Assembly: GCA_012932865.1 (NCBI GenBank)
Contig: SAXG01000024.1
Span: 248,001-312,000, forward strand
Reading direction: 5' to 3'
Length of the DNA stretch: 64,000 bases
Source: Amylostereum areolatum
Taxonomy: Eukaryota > Basidiomycota > Agaricomycetes > Russulales > Stereaceae
Below are positions 53,944 to 64,000 of this stretch, one piece after another. The notes beneath the pieces were generated by a model. That model was given only the letters and a program-made list of their open reading frames with translations. It did no database searches and was not told where the DNA came from. The position numbers were made by a program, and so were the translations under genes. Position 1 is the stretch's first letter. The number at the start of each line of letters is the position of its first letter.

Positions 53944-55935
53944 TCACCCCTTCCTTAGATTCAATGTCCTCGTCATAATCAGATCCAGCTTCTTCCTCTG
54001 ACAGGAGTTCCCAACAATTAAGGCGTGCAGGTTTCGGGGCACCTGGATGTTGTCATGAATGGTCTATAATTTTCTTTTTACTTTACATTGGTTACACGCT
54101 TTAGGACTGATCGGCTTATCACCGGTCTAGCTCCACTTCGGCCCGGACCCGGTTCATCTATATCCTGCCTGGACCCACATGACTCATCCCGGACCGGGTC
54201 TGACTCCTTTCTCTTGACTCATGCTGTACGATACTGACTCATGCTGTGCTCTTTTACATATGACTGCTTACTTATACTAGGTCTGCTTACTGATCACCGT
54301 GTATCGGTTGCTTACCTAAGTCTCTCTCCTCTCGTGTATATAAGACTCGCTCTTGCTGTACATATTCCTTATCTCGAGCTAGTCAATCCTACCAACTTTA
54401 CTTGCTTTCCCTTGTCTGTCGCCATCTCTGATCGGCTCCCCTCCGTCATCCTCATCTTCTAGTCAGCTGTGTTGTAACTTGGTGCTGTTGCACTAGTCAT
54501 TGCTGACAGATGTTCACGGTGGAAGTTGTCGATACGTTTCTTGGCATTCTGGAGATTGACAAGAGGCTCCCAAGTATTGTCATTGTCTAGGTAGCCTTTC
54601 CATTTGACGAGGTACTTGAAGCCGCGACCAACCTTCTTGGAGTCTATAATCTTTTCGACATCATAGACTTCCTCTCCTTGGACCAGCTCTGGGGGTGGAG
54701 GTGCAGGTGCTTTCTGGTTGTCAAAGGTGGGGCTGTTGTGTGGAGATGGGAGGGACTTGTTGAAGACCGGGTGTTTCCGTGACCAGAATGCTGGGAGGTG
54801 AAGCTTGTAAGCCGATGCTCCGACTTTTTTCGAAAGGACTGAAGCACTTGTCGTCCAGCTTTTGCATAGGACATGCTGTTTTGATTACGGTTTGGCCATC
54901 TCTTGTTTTGGCTTCCAGCCAGACAAAGTCGCCGATTTTGTGATCTATTAGCTTGTCCTTCTTACGATCATAAAAGCACTTTTTATCGTCCTGTGCTGCC
55001 TTTAGCGCAGAATGTGCTTCTTCATAGATGTCTCGCATGCGTTGTGCAAACTCGTTCGCCGATGGGTTGTCTGTCTCACATTGCGGATTCGTCCCTAGGT
55101 AGAGTTCTCGACCATAGTTGGCAAAGTTGGGAGATATCCCAATCAAACTGTGGACCATGTTGTTGAGCGCGGTCATGGCAAGTGGAAGATAATGTGTCCA
55201 ATCATCCTGTCGTTGATTGACAAAGATGTGAAGGTAGTTTTCCATGGTCATGTTGGAGCGCTCAGTCTGTCCGTCCGTCTGAGGGTGGTATGCCGTGGAC
55301 GGGTTCCCTTCGATGCCCAACAGTTGGAATAATGCCGTGGTGAACTTGGATACAAACACGCTGCCACGGTCGCTGACAATCTTTCTCGGGATTCCATGAT
55401 AGGGGACCACTTTGCATAGGTACTCGAAGGCGAGTTCGTCCTCCGTTAGGTCTTTGGTCGTGGCACAGAACACCACCTGCTTGGTACCCATGCAGTTCAT
55501 ATTGCAGATAGCGTCCTTCCCATCCGAGACCGGGAGTGGCATGACAAAGTCAATGGATACATGCTCCCAAGGTGCTTGTGGTGGGTCATGGGAATGGAGC
55601 GGGGTGGCAATACAATCATGTCTAATCTTGGTACGTTGGCAGGTTTCACATCCTTCAACATATTTCCAGACATCGTCTCTGATGGCAGGCCACCAGTAGT
55701 TGCACGTGATGAGCTCGTGGGTCTTGTATCATCCTGGATGACCGACGAGTGGGCCATCATGATGAGCTTGGATGATGTCTTCATGGAGTCCTTTGTCTCT
55801 TGGGATATAGAGTCTGTGTTGCCAGGTGACCGTTCCGTCTGCGTGTTCCAGCCATCCCTTCACTTTGAGTGCTAAGGCGCGTTCTACTGCATGGTCTCGG
55901 AGTACTGTACCTTTACGACCATAAGTTCGTAATGG
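53944..55935 (-). pseudogene. gypsy-2 Pol fragment (integrase, chromodomain), 5'-truncated, with nested solo LTR
   Basis: From about 55935 leftward: integrase zinc region (CETCQRTK), VSIDFVMPLP, IVSDRGSVF and HPQTDGQTERSN as the triad, then a GPY-like segment (FVWLEAK) and a chromodomain part (YLVKWKGYLDNDNTWEP), ending in an acidic tail next to the 3' LTR. A TGA at 55729 falls where GHPGRYKT is expected, and a frameshift occurs near 54800. The coding tail is split by a solo LTR at 54051-54508; removing it with one GATGT restores the frame. Gag, protease and RT are missing. Confidence 0.85.
54051..54508 (+). repeat. solo LTR nested in gypsy-2, same family, opposite orientation
   Basis: 458 bp, TGTCA...TGACA, flanked by GATGT on both sides (a perfect target duplication). 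TATA box GTGTATATAAG near 54337. It is the inverted homologue of 53486-53943, from a separate insertion. Confidence 0.93.
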
Positions 55936-56040
55936 CTAATGGACCCCTCGCTAGGTGAACTTAGTGGTTGTTCAGCCACGCATAATGCGATGTATTTGAA
56001 CCTGAAAAGTGTTACATTTGGGTACTACCAAAATCATGTT
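55936..56040. other. short spacer between gypsy-2 and pogo gene
   Basis: About 100 bp with no feature seen. Confidence 0.4.
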
Positions 56041-56324
56041 TTAGTGCATAACAAAGTCCTTGTATACTGAATTGGCCGTCTTGCGCCGCTTTCCCCATCC
56101 CATAGCGGCTGGGTCAGGTATAATAACTTCACCAGGGTCCAAAGTCTTCACCAATCCTAATGCTGGGGGACCTGCCGAGTCAGGAGCAAGGAGCCGAGCC
56201 ATGAGATCGGCCGGCTCGTACATGCTGTCATCAAAGAGGTCCTCGTCTGGCGAGTTAAGGTTGACCTCCAAGTTGTTGACATCAGAAAGCTCATCCTCCT
56301 CGAAAGGACATTCCTCCTCGTTGA

Positions 56325-56833
56325 TGTTACAACTCCATTAAGGTATTCCATTTCCTGTTGCCTTATTAGGAAAGTCATCGCTAAACAACGGATTACGACT
56401 TTGCCCCAGCTCGTAACCGTCTCGACGACGCAGCCATGACTGTGCCCCAGCTCGTCACCGTCTCAACGACGCAGCCACGACTGTGCCCCAGCCGCCTCCC
56501 CGTAGATACTTGATACGACCGTTACCGAATGTACACATATTTACTCAGTCTCCTTTCCTATAAAAGGAGGCTCAATGAACGAGCTATTCCCCAGCTCGTT
56601 CTCTTTGTAAATACAGGACTGTTCTAATAAGAACCTCCTCTTAAGCATACTGAAGAGAACCTAAAGCAATTACCATCGAAAGCTCGCCTAAGTATTCCGC
56701 GAATACTTACTGCTTTGCTTATCGACTCTAACCTTCGCATAACCGAGACGTCTGGATCACCTGATCCCACTTCTCACATGTAAGAGTACTGTAGCCTGAG
56801 CCGCTTGTCACGTGATAAGGACTGTCCTTAACA
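56325..56833 (+). repeat. solo LTR inside the pogo transposase
   Basis: 509 bp, TGTTA...TAACA, flanked by GTTGA and GTTGG (4 of 5 identical). Removing it and one flank copy restores the transposase frame. It contains CCTATAAAAGG near 56570 as a TATA box, and an internal tandem repeat. Orientation is set by the TATA box. Confidence 0.82.
56395..56500 (+). repeat. ~43-bp tandem repeat within the solo LTR
   Basis: CGACTNTGCCCCAGCTCGT and ACCGTCTCRACGACGCAGCC recur about 2.5 times. Confidence 0.75.
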
Positions 56834-59310
56834 GTTGGCTGTCATGTTGATCCCACAGTTGGAAGCAACCTTGGCCCAGAGCTCAGGGTCGGTATGATTG
56901 AGATTGCACAGAATCTTGAGAGCCGCAGGGCTAGCGAGAGACTCAAACGAGAGGTCGAACCCATCTCGTATGATATATCATTCGAAAGCCTCATGATAAC
57001 ATCCCATTAGAATGTGTGAGGGCTACTAGGAATGAGAGCAGACACTTACCTTCTTGACGAGCTCCGGCTTGTTGATATCTTCCCAGGCATTCATGAACCA
57101 CGAAACTGATCGGTCCCAAAGTGTTTTGATACAAGTGTCTAGCCTGAACGTTTCAGGGTCTTCATCCTGTTCGAGGTGATCTAGAGTCTCCCGAACAATG
57201 TCGTTCAGCTGCGACTTTTTGATTGAAAGCTTGTAAGGTCGTTGGATTCCAACATCGCAAGGTTGAGCGAGACCTATCATCCCGCCAGGGATGTACCGAA
57301 GACAAATCCATGGCCACTTGTTGCTAATGAGCTTTCAAAACTCTTTGCTGCGATGGACTGACCATGCATCGAGTAGCACAACATACTCTTGATCCACGGG
57401 GTGGCCGAGAATCTCTTTCTGGCGACCAAAGTAAGGGACAATGATCTTCGCAAAGTACCACTCCATGAGCGGTAAGCTTGACCAGTAATTCTTTTTATTC
57501 ATGCAGAACGAAAAGCCAAGTTCTCAGGCACGATCTTGAGAGCCCGCATTCCGAGCAGGAAGGGAACACTTGGTACTACCCTTCATGATAACCTGGGTTG
57601 GAAGGACAGTGCCATCCGAAGCAACACCAATGACAGTGGTCCAGGCGCGTTTCTCTTCTTTTCCAGTGGTGCCAACTTGTTTGACATCCTCAGTTTCGAT
57701 GGCCCGCTTTGTAGGATCTGTGACAATGACTTGAGTTTGATCAAAGTTGACAAAAAGGGAGGGATGCATGATTCCAGTGTCACGAAAGATCAGCACCAGG
57801 CATAGGAACAACTCCCAGAGCTGCTGATTGGCATTGGCCAGTACCTTCTGAGCAGTGTGTGTCGATATTTGGAGAACCCATCTCATATTGGCATACAGGA
57901 ACTTCCGGATGTAGGCCTCGGAGCAGCAAAACTGACTTCCATCACCTGCAGTTGCCTCCAGGAGTTCTGGGGCGTGGTGTTGGACGTGTGCAAGCATAAT
58001 CCCATGAGCAGCATCAACTGAAATTGGGATTCCAGCCTGCCACAAAGTGACGAGCTAGTCAGTGATGAGGTTGACAAGGTTAGGATATGGTGACTGGAAA
58101 ACAGTGTAAGATATCAAGCACCAGGTAGTAGAGTAGAACAAAAGTGTATCAAGATACCACTCTGCGTGTTTTGTCCACCTGGTTTCACTCCTCCATGGTC
58201 CTTGACATGCTCGAGGACTTCGGACTTCCATCGTGGAAGGGAGTTTGAGGAACAATTGATCCACCGCCCCAAGACTTGCGGCGTGAGGGTAGAAAAATCC
58301 TTTTCATTTCAACACTTGAGGATCTTGACAATCTCGTTCGGGTGCAAGAGGGGCCCGGCCTCTTTACCTGCAGCCACGATCTGACCCCAGAGGAGACCGC
58401 TGGTCCAGTTTACTTTCTCCGCATGTGTATCTTCGTGCTTGGGCTTGTGCCCATGGGTATCTCTAGTGGCCCGCTAGTCGATCTTGAAGGTTCGGTAAGG
58501 TCGAGACCATTCAGCAATTGGAGAGGGAGACTCGGGCTCGCATTCAACGATGGACAAGGGTGGATTGTCTCTACCGAGAACCACATTGATTGACAAGACA
58601 TTGGCAGTGGCGACAGTCTAAGGGAAGAAGAATGAGATATGTGTGTGCCAGCACCACTGAAGGCAATCCATGTACCTTCTCTGACTTGTGTCGTGCTTGC
58701 AGTGCACATTGACGCTCACACCCCTGTGCGCAGACCCTGTCCTTCTTTTCGATCTGTCGTAGCTCTTCCCTTTGTAGAGCTAAGCGTCTCTTCTCGGATT
58801 CTTCTTCAAGGTGTTCCGCTTTGGTTGCAAGACGGTGCTCCTCTGCCTCTTGTTGCATCATTCATTGGACAAAGGAGTCGAGAGAAGGGGCTGGTTGAAC
58901 CAGACCGGAGAATATATTGTCGGCTAACACTGGGGATGCCGGAGGTGTGCACAACTGGGAAAAGGTCGATGGATGTCCCGTCTGAGGCCTGTGCGTGTCA
59001 CTGTCCCCCGAGTCTGAATCCTGCGCCCCCAGACTAAGTTGTGTGGCAGTTTGCATGCGGTGTGGGCACAGGTCGCCCTCAGACAGGTCGTTGTCATCAG
59101 AGAAGTTTGAGCACGTGGAATCGTTGTTGAAGTGATCGCAATCACCATCGTCGTAGATGTCAGTCACAATTGGGCCCATTGCAGCACATCGACCATCATG
59201 ACGTGTAAGAATGACATCGTCAGACAAACCAAAGTTGGCCTAGATAATGATAAGTCACATTGACCTGTAAGTAAGACAGTGTGAGCACAGAAGCAAGTTA
59301 TGGAACATAC

Positions 59311-60041
59311 CAGGGAGTAAAATACATTGCACTGTATAGTGAGGATCAGCGCGTACTCCATCCGCTCAAGTGCTTTGTCACTGCCTTGCCATGGATGTGT
59401 GTGACACCAAATTGCACGCTCAATCGTATTCCATGTTAAGTCACCACATGGGACAGTGTCATCCTGGTCGGAGTGTGGGAGTGCCTTCTACTGCGGAGGT
59501 TTGTCCTTTTGCAGAGCATGGAAGAAGTGCGTGAGGCCTTCCCGATCGTGAGGCTTCACTGCCCAGCGCAAGGAATCGCCGAATGCAGCCTCGTCCTTCT
59601 CGAAGTCAAGCCTTGCAGCACCATAGTGTTTTGAGATCCCGGAATGATGGGGGCAGATGATGATGTTGATACGGTGTTCTACAATGTCCTTTGCGAGTTT
59701 CCAGAAATATGCGAGGGGATCGCCATGAGGACCATGTTGTGGCTTGCTAAAATTGACCCAATCAACTTCGGCAGGGGGAAGGGTGAAGGGATAGTGGAAG
59801 TCCAGTGTTTCAATCTGAATATGAGAAAGGGAGGGATCTTTCTCGACCCAAGTACGGAACACAATCAAGACAGAGTCGAGGAGCGTTCTGGAAAGCATGG
59901 ATGGTGAGAAGAGGGGTGTCAAATGCTTGGATCGAAGGCCTATCTCGCGAACAAGGGGCACATTCCATCCGAGGACAGTAAACATGTTTTTTAGACTGTC
60001 TGGGACATGGGAGAGATGGGGAGGGCATTGTCGATTCGAAA
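59311..60041 (-). pseudogene. unknown coding fragment, 5'-truncated by gypsy-3
   Basis: The minus strand is open from the gypsy-3 border through DSLKNMFTVLGWNVPL, HYPFTLPPAEVDWVNF and HFFHALQKDKPPQ, a TAG at 59488 (CAG expected), and on to NVFYSL with a GTATGT donor at 59310. An acceptor CTAG near 59245 leads in the same phase to the start of the pogo frame at 59227, so this may be an upstream exon of that gene. I do not recognise the sequence. Confidence 0.45.
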
Positions 60042-60187
60042 TGTGACGACACGCGTCAATAGCCCCTATCTTTTTCCTCAAAGGGACTTACGCCCTTTTC
60101 ATTTTGTTACCACGGTGGAAGGACATTGTTTTGGACTGGGGATTATGGCTGGGTTGGTCACGTGACTAAGCACGTGTTTCTCTTCAC

Positions 60188-61097
60188 CTACCACCCTGCG
60201 GCCAATGGACAGACAGAGCGCATGAACAAGGAAGTCGAACAGCAACTGCGCATGTTCTGTAACCAAAGGCAGGATGATTGGGCAGATTTCCTGCCCACCG
60301 CCGAGTTCGTTATCAATTCACGCCTTAATGTGGCAACGGGACACACACCCTTTGAATTGATCTATGGATACACCCCGGACTTTACAGTTCCGGTCGGCGG
60401 AGGAACGCGCATGCTGAAGCTAGACCAGTACCTCCGCAAGCTGCGTGAAGCACGCGAAGACGCCAAAGCTACCATGCAACTCGATAAGGAGAACATGAAA
60501 AACTCCCGAGCTCCGGAACGGACTTGCCCTCACGAATTCAAAGTAGAGGATAAGGTCATGCTTGCATCGAAGAACATCTCGATCCACCAAGCGAGCCGTA
60601 AGCTAGGCCCGTGCCAACTCGGTCCTTACGAAGTGATGGAGCGGGTTGGTGATCTTGATTATCGACTCAAGCTTCCCCCACAGCTCAAAGTCCACAACAT
60701 CTTTCATGTGGACAAGCTCTTGCCATGGAAGGGCAACGAGGTTAATGGGCAACTGCCACCGCCGCCACCTCCGGTCGAAGTTGACGGAGAAGAGGAATAC
60801 GAGGTAGAGAAGATAATTGACAGCTGGATCTTCCGGCGTCAACTCCAATACCTGGTGCGGTGGAAGGGATACGGCCCGGGCGATAATAGCTGGGAACCGG
60901 CAAAAAACGTCAATGCGGAAGATGCCGTCCGGGACTTCTACGCACAGAATCCATCGGCCCCGCGAAAACTAAACGCCGCGCTCTTTGTGTCGCTGCCTTG
61001 GGGGTTAAGGGAAAACTTTACCGATGGCAATGGTACTGATTACGAATGGGAGACGGGTTGCCATACGGGCTTAGCCTGTCGGGTCGCCAGGCCTTAG
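60188..61097 (+). pseudogene. gypsy-3 Pol C-terminus (integrase end, chromodomain)
   Basis: Begins exactly at YHPAANGQTERMN, which contains the integrase Glu, and continues through LRMFCNQRQDDW, the GPY/F module (YEVMERVGDLDYRLKLP) and a chromodomain (EYEVEKIIDSW...YLVRWKGYGPGDNSWEP) to a TAG. The first two catalytic aspartates are deleted. An ATG at 60126 in LTR sequence happens to be in frame. Confidence 0.88.
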
Positions 61098-61108
61098 GAG
61101 GGGGGTAA

Positions 61109-61663
61109 TGTGACGACACGCGTCAATAGCCCCTATCTTTTTCCTCAAAGGGACTTACGCCCTTTTCATTTTGTTACCACGGTGGAAGGACATTGTTTTG
61201 GACTGGGGATTATGGCTGGGTTGGTCACGTGACTAAGCACGTGTTTCTCTTCACATGACGTATCACCTGATTTCGGACTTTGGAACTCCGCTTACACGCA
61301 CAGCATAGAATCAGCGCACAGGATTGGTAGAATACAATTACTGTACTTAGGATATTATGTGGGTCAAGGGGCTCTGAAGTGGGTCACCCTAGTAGTATAA
61401 AAGGAGTGCATGTAGCGAGCCTAGTCCTCATCTCGACCTCTTGGTCTTTGGACTAGGTAAGCAGTGTTTCTACTGTATCTTAGAACTGCGACTAATGCTA
61501 AACTTGGTCTTTGGACTAGTCGTTTGCAGTGCCTAAGTAGTGCCCCTGCGGCTTTGCACGCTGACCTGTGTAGTCGCGCTCGAGGAGGTTGACTTCGAGT
61601 TTCTTTCTTATTTTTGTTGTGTGTTGTTGTCGTTGTCGGCACGTGATCGACTCTGTCGTCACA
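61109..61663 (+). repeat. LTR shared by gypsy-3 and gypsy-4
   Basis: 555 bp with a 9-bp inverted terminal repeat TGTGACGAC...GTCGTCACA, preceded by the polypurine tract AGGAGGGGGGTAA. TATA-like TATAAAAGGAG near 61396. It ends the collapsed copy and begins the next. The end could also be at TAACA (61793), but the 9-bp inverted repeat favours 61663. Confidence 0.82.
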
Positions 61664-62359
61664 CTAGGTCGAGATCTCTCGCGCGCACCCTGCTCTGAAG
61701 GAGTAGCTTGTGCGACAAGTCGTTCCCTTCACGTTCAAGTCCCAGTTGAGCCCACTTCGCTTGTACGCGCATATTCACACAGATAGAGTAACATGTTCCG
61801 TACCACTCCGGGCGGCGTGTTTGTAGTGAAACCTTCGGGCAGATCTACGTGGCTACGCTTGTTTTTGCCTTACCACGGGCAGACCGAGTCGATTCTTGAA
61901 GTTGCACCTTTGGTGTAGGAGCTTGTGAAACGTGGCTTCGAACGGCAAAATTACTGGTTGCCGCTGCACCCTTGTGAGACGCTAGTCGGAACGTCCCCAC
62001 CAACAGGCCGAGGAGGCTGAGGAAATCAGGGGTAGATGAATCGTGAATCTGGGGATAAAGTGCCTGTGATAGGCGACGACTTTGGGAATCTTTTGGTTCA
62101 GAGTTTGCACTGCCGGGGCCAATCCCTTGATTAGGCCGACGAAAGTATCCCTGCTTAACCTTCCAACACGTTCCCTCGACCACCAGGACAAGCCGGTCCT
62201 GCGTACCTTAACCCAGACGAGTTCGATTCAGACGACGACCCACTCAATACCGATCTTATCGTCGACTTTGAACTTTGGGATCAACCCAGTGACTACCACT
62301 ATCAACCCGACAACTCCGATGCCCTCCTACTTCTCTTCGACGAGCTCCCACCGAACGAC
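61664..62359 (+). other. gypsy-4 leader
   Basis: About 700 bp between LTR and gag. The PBS directly after the LTR (CTAGGTCGAGATC) does not match a tRNA end I can name. Several open stretches lack motifs. Confidence 0.45.
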
Positions 62360-63652
62360 ATGGACACTGATCAGCTCCAATTGCTCCTCCAAGGTCTTGG
62401 TACCACGCTGGGGAGCCTCAATAACACGATGGCCAACATCAACACGGCGGTTGGCGACATCAACATCGCCATGGGAGATATCAATACGGCAATGAATGGT
62501 GTCAACACGGCGCTTGGCGCAAACAACGGCCTTCTGACAACAGCCAACCAGACAAATCAGGTGCTGGGAACCGTTCTCCAAATGATGACAAACAGCCAAG
62601 GCACGCTCGCGCACACCATTACCAACTTCAACCCGAACCCCGTAGGGCAGACCTCGGGGGGAGACAAGTCCGTGGTGCCCTCGCTGCCTAAGTTCAATGG
62701 CAAAGGAAAAGGACTGGAAGCTCACCACTTCCTGGCTGCCTACCAGAGCTGGGCAATGACAATGGGGACAAAGCTCAACGTCCTCAATGCCAACACCCAC
62801 CAATGGGAAATGGTGGACCGTCTGTGGATCCAGGTGGCCCTCAACTTCCTTATGGACAAGGCACGCACATGGGCGCTTCCCCACATCGAGGCCCTGAACG
62901 TAGGCAACACCCCTTTTGCCAACTGGGGTGTGTTCATCGACGACTTCAAATGGCGCTTCATGCCGATCAACGTCTCCTTGGTCGCAAAGGAAGCGATCAA
63001 GAAGCTCTTCCAAGGGGATATGGACATTCCCCACTACAAGGCCCGCTTTGACGAGCACACGGCGCAAACTGGCTGGTTGGACAATGACCTCCACAACAGG
63101 TTCTACGATAACCTATCGGACCGCGTAAAGGATGGACTCGTCAACGTCCAAGCCAACACCGATACGTTGGCGGATCTGGCCAAGTGGGCAACAGAAGTTG
63201 ATTGTCAGCAGCGCAACCGCCACGACGAGAAGCGTGGCAAGGGGAGTGAGCCCTCGCGCCCCTCCGGGCAGTCTTCGGCTTCGGCCGACCCAGATGCCAT
63301 GCAGGTCGACGCGACTGGCAACGGCAAGACCCTCATCTCCTATCGCAAGGAAATGCAGGGGAAGTGTTACGGGTGCGGGTCGAAAGACCACACCAAGGCA
63401 AACGGTGGGCATGAGCGCAACATCTGTCGCCACTGCAGCAAGACGGGCCATTGAACCAACGTCTGCATGGACCGATACCTGGGCAAGCCTCAGCTGAAGA
63501 CGGTTGCAGGCACATCGGACAGCGACGCTACGGTCTCATCCGGCTCGACCTCCTCAGCTCCGGACAGCACAGTAGCAGATCTGTTGCAGAAGTTAATGAG
63601 CCAGCAAGCGGAGCTGGCAAAGCAGATGGAGGCGCTTAAGGCGTCTTTTTAG
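62360..63652 (+). pseudogene. gypsy-4 Gag, one in-frame TGA
   Basis: Starts MDTDQLQLLLQGLG. Residues about 20-55 consist of at least four 7-residue repeats of the type INTAVGD, a likely coiled coil. A retrotransposon gag domain follows (FNGKGKGLEAHHFLAAYQSWA...WALPHIEAL), then two Cys motifs (CYGCGSKDH and CRHCSKTGH). A TGA at 63452 interrupts the second knuckle, where Arg (CGA) fits; the frame continues to 63652 with a helical tail. Otherwise intact. Confidence 0.85.
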
Positions 63653-64000
63653 AACAGACCCGTGCTAAAGCAGCTGCGGCCGGGTCGAGTGGTAAGCGCG
63701 GTACGGACTCCACGGTTTCTCCTACGGACTCTTGTAAAACTACACATGTTTCTTTTTCCTCTACGCCATTTTGTACGAATACAGACTACGATACGAAAAC
63801 AGAAAACACAAAAAAATCATCTACGCCTACGTCTTCCTGTTCCTCTTCTTCTCCTACGTCATCATCGGTTCCTACGGCTACGACTTATTTATCTGAATAT
63901 GAAAGCATTTCTTCTTGTACTATACCAGAAGTCCTCAAAGGAGGCAATCATTTACGTATTTATGTTTTGTTAAAAGGGAGAAACCGTACCGCGCGAGTGG
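63653..64000 (+). CDS. gypsy-4 Pol N-terminus (start of protease), runs off the window
   Basis: In the -1 frame relative to gag, the sequence from 63653 is open to the window end: a Ser/Thr-rich linker (TDSTVSPTDSCKTT), then LRIYVLLKGRNRTARV, the strand that precedes the protease LLDSGA motif in gypsy elements. No start codon is evident, so expression by frameshift near the gag stop (CTTTTTAG) is likely. Confidence 0.6.

Larger units (their letters stand above)
56041..59227 (-). pseudogene. pogo/DDE_1-type transposase, decayed, with a solo LTR inside
   Basis: Read leftward: acidic N-terminal region, Glu/Arg-rich helical stretch (EAEEHRLATKAEHLEEESEKR), a CQRC-like Cys cluster, SLFVNFDQTQV with the first catalytic Asp, GKEEKRAWTTVIGVASDG, VVLLDAWSVHRSKEF with the second, and GLAQPCDVGIQRPYK with the third. 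The acidic C-terminus ends at 56041 after GWGKRRKTANS. This is the DDE_1 endonuclease of basidiomycete pogo-like elements. A TGA at 58862 lies in frame, another break is near 57350, and an LTR splits the C-terminus. The gene may extend upstream: an exon at 60041-59311 joins in phase. Confidence 0.78.
60042..61663 (+). mobile_element. gypsy-3, collapsed by an LTR-to-integrase deletion
   Basis: Order: 146 bp of 5' LTR (60042-60187), integrase C-half and chromodomain (60188-61097), polypurine tract, full LTR 61109-61663. The 146 bp equal 61109-61254 base for base. Everything from mid-LTR to mid-integrase is missing. Flanks CGAAA and CTAGG do not match, because the right LTR also serves the next copy. 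Confidence 0.85.

Noticed and set aside
53486..54508. Foldback or MITE-like element made of the inverted 458-bp repeats
   Set aside because: Each arm has LTR ends, one has its own GATGT target duplication, and the loop codes for the Pol C-terminus of gypsy-2. Two separate LTR insertions explain it.
54051..54508. 3' LTR of gypsy-2
   Set aside because: Its orientation is opposite to the Pol frame. The true 3' LTR with polypurine tract is at 53486-53943.
1..64000. CRISPR array, bacterial operons or riboswitches
   Set aside because: Spliced genes, eukaryotic retroelements and absence of regularly spaced short repeats rule these out.

Overview
The window is a transposable-element nest from a filamentous basidiomycete (most likely Agaricomycetes). 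Coding genes have many short GT-AG introns (48-93 bp). The element families present (KDZ with a TET/JBP dioxygenase, Tnp2-type CACTA, MULE, pogo/DDE_1, chromodomain gypsy, copia) are the usual ones of mushroom genomes. I recognise no intact host housekeeping gene. Function calls come from reading motifs, not from searches.

Layout: 1-2722 is the 3' part of a copia element (A1). 3382-3882 is a miniature LTR element (TRIM) on the minus strand whose 209-bp LTRs each contain a 74-nt tRNA-like gene. 3949-9343 is a second copia (A2) whose reverse-transcriptase core is missing and is replaced by one more tRNA-bearing LTR. 9344-12528 has no recognised gene. 12529-15974 is a decayed Tnp2 transposase.

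16321-44046 is the most interesting part. An 83-bp imperfect terminal inverted repeat brackets about 27.7 kb that holds a ten-exon KDZ transposase, a TET/JBP-type 2-oxoglutarate dioxygenase (possible 5-methylcytosine oxidase), at least five further genes of unknown function, subterminal repeats and a hairpin array. A young gypsy element (31883-37855, perfect 5-bp target duplication) interrupts one of the cargo genes. The whole unit seems to sit inside another small gene (44209 leftwards, continuing at 16320).

44047-64000 is a second nest. A MULE transposase gene on the minus strand (53485 to 45190) is split by a copia element (B, 45314-51426) and was entered by a gypsy element (gypsy-2) that itself carries a solo LTR. 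A pogo-type transposase (56041-59227) carries another solo LTR. A gypsy element collapsed by internal deletion (60042-61663) leads into the LTR, gag and start of pol of a further gypsy copy that runs off the right edge.

Most in-frame stops in these genes can be read as C-to-T or G-to-A transitions (CGA to TGA, CAG to TAG, TGG to TGA/TAG). This is the pattern expected from deamination of methylated cytosine or a RIP-like process, and it is notable next to a candidate methylcytosine oxidase.
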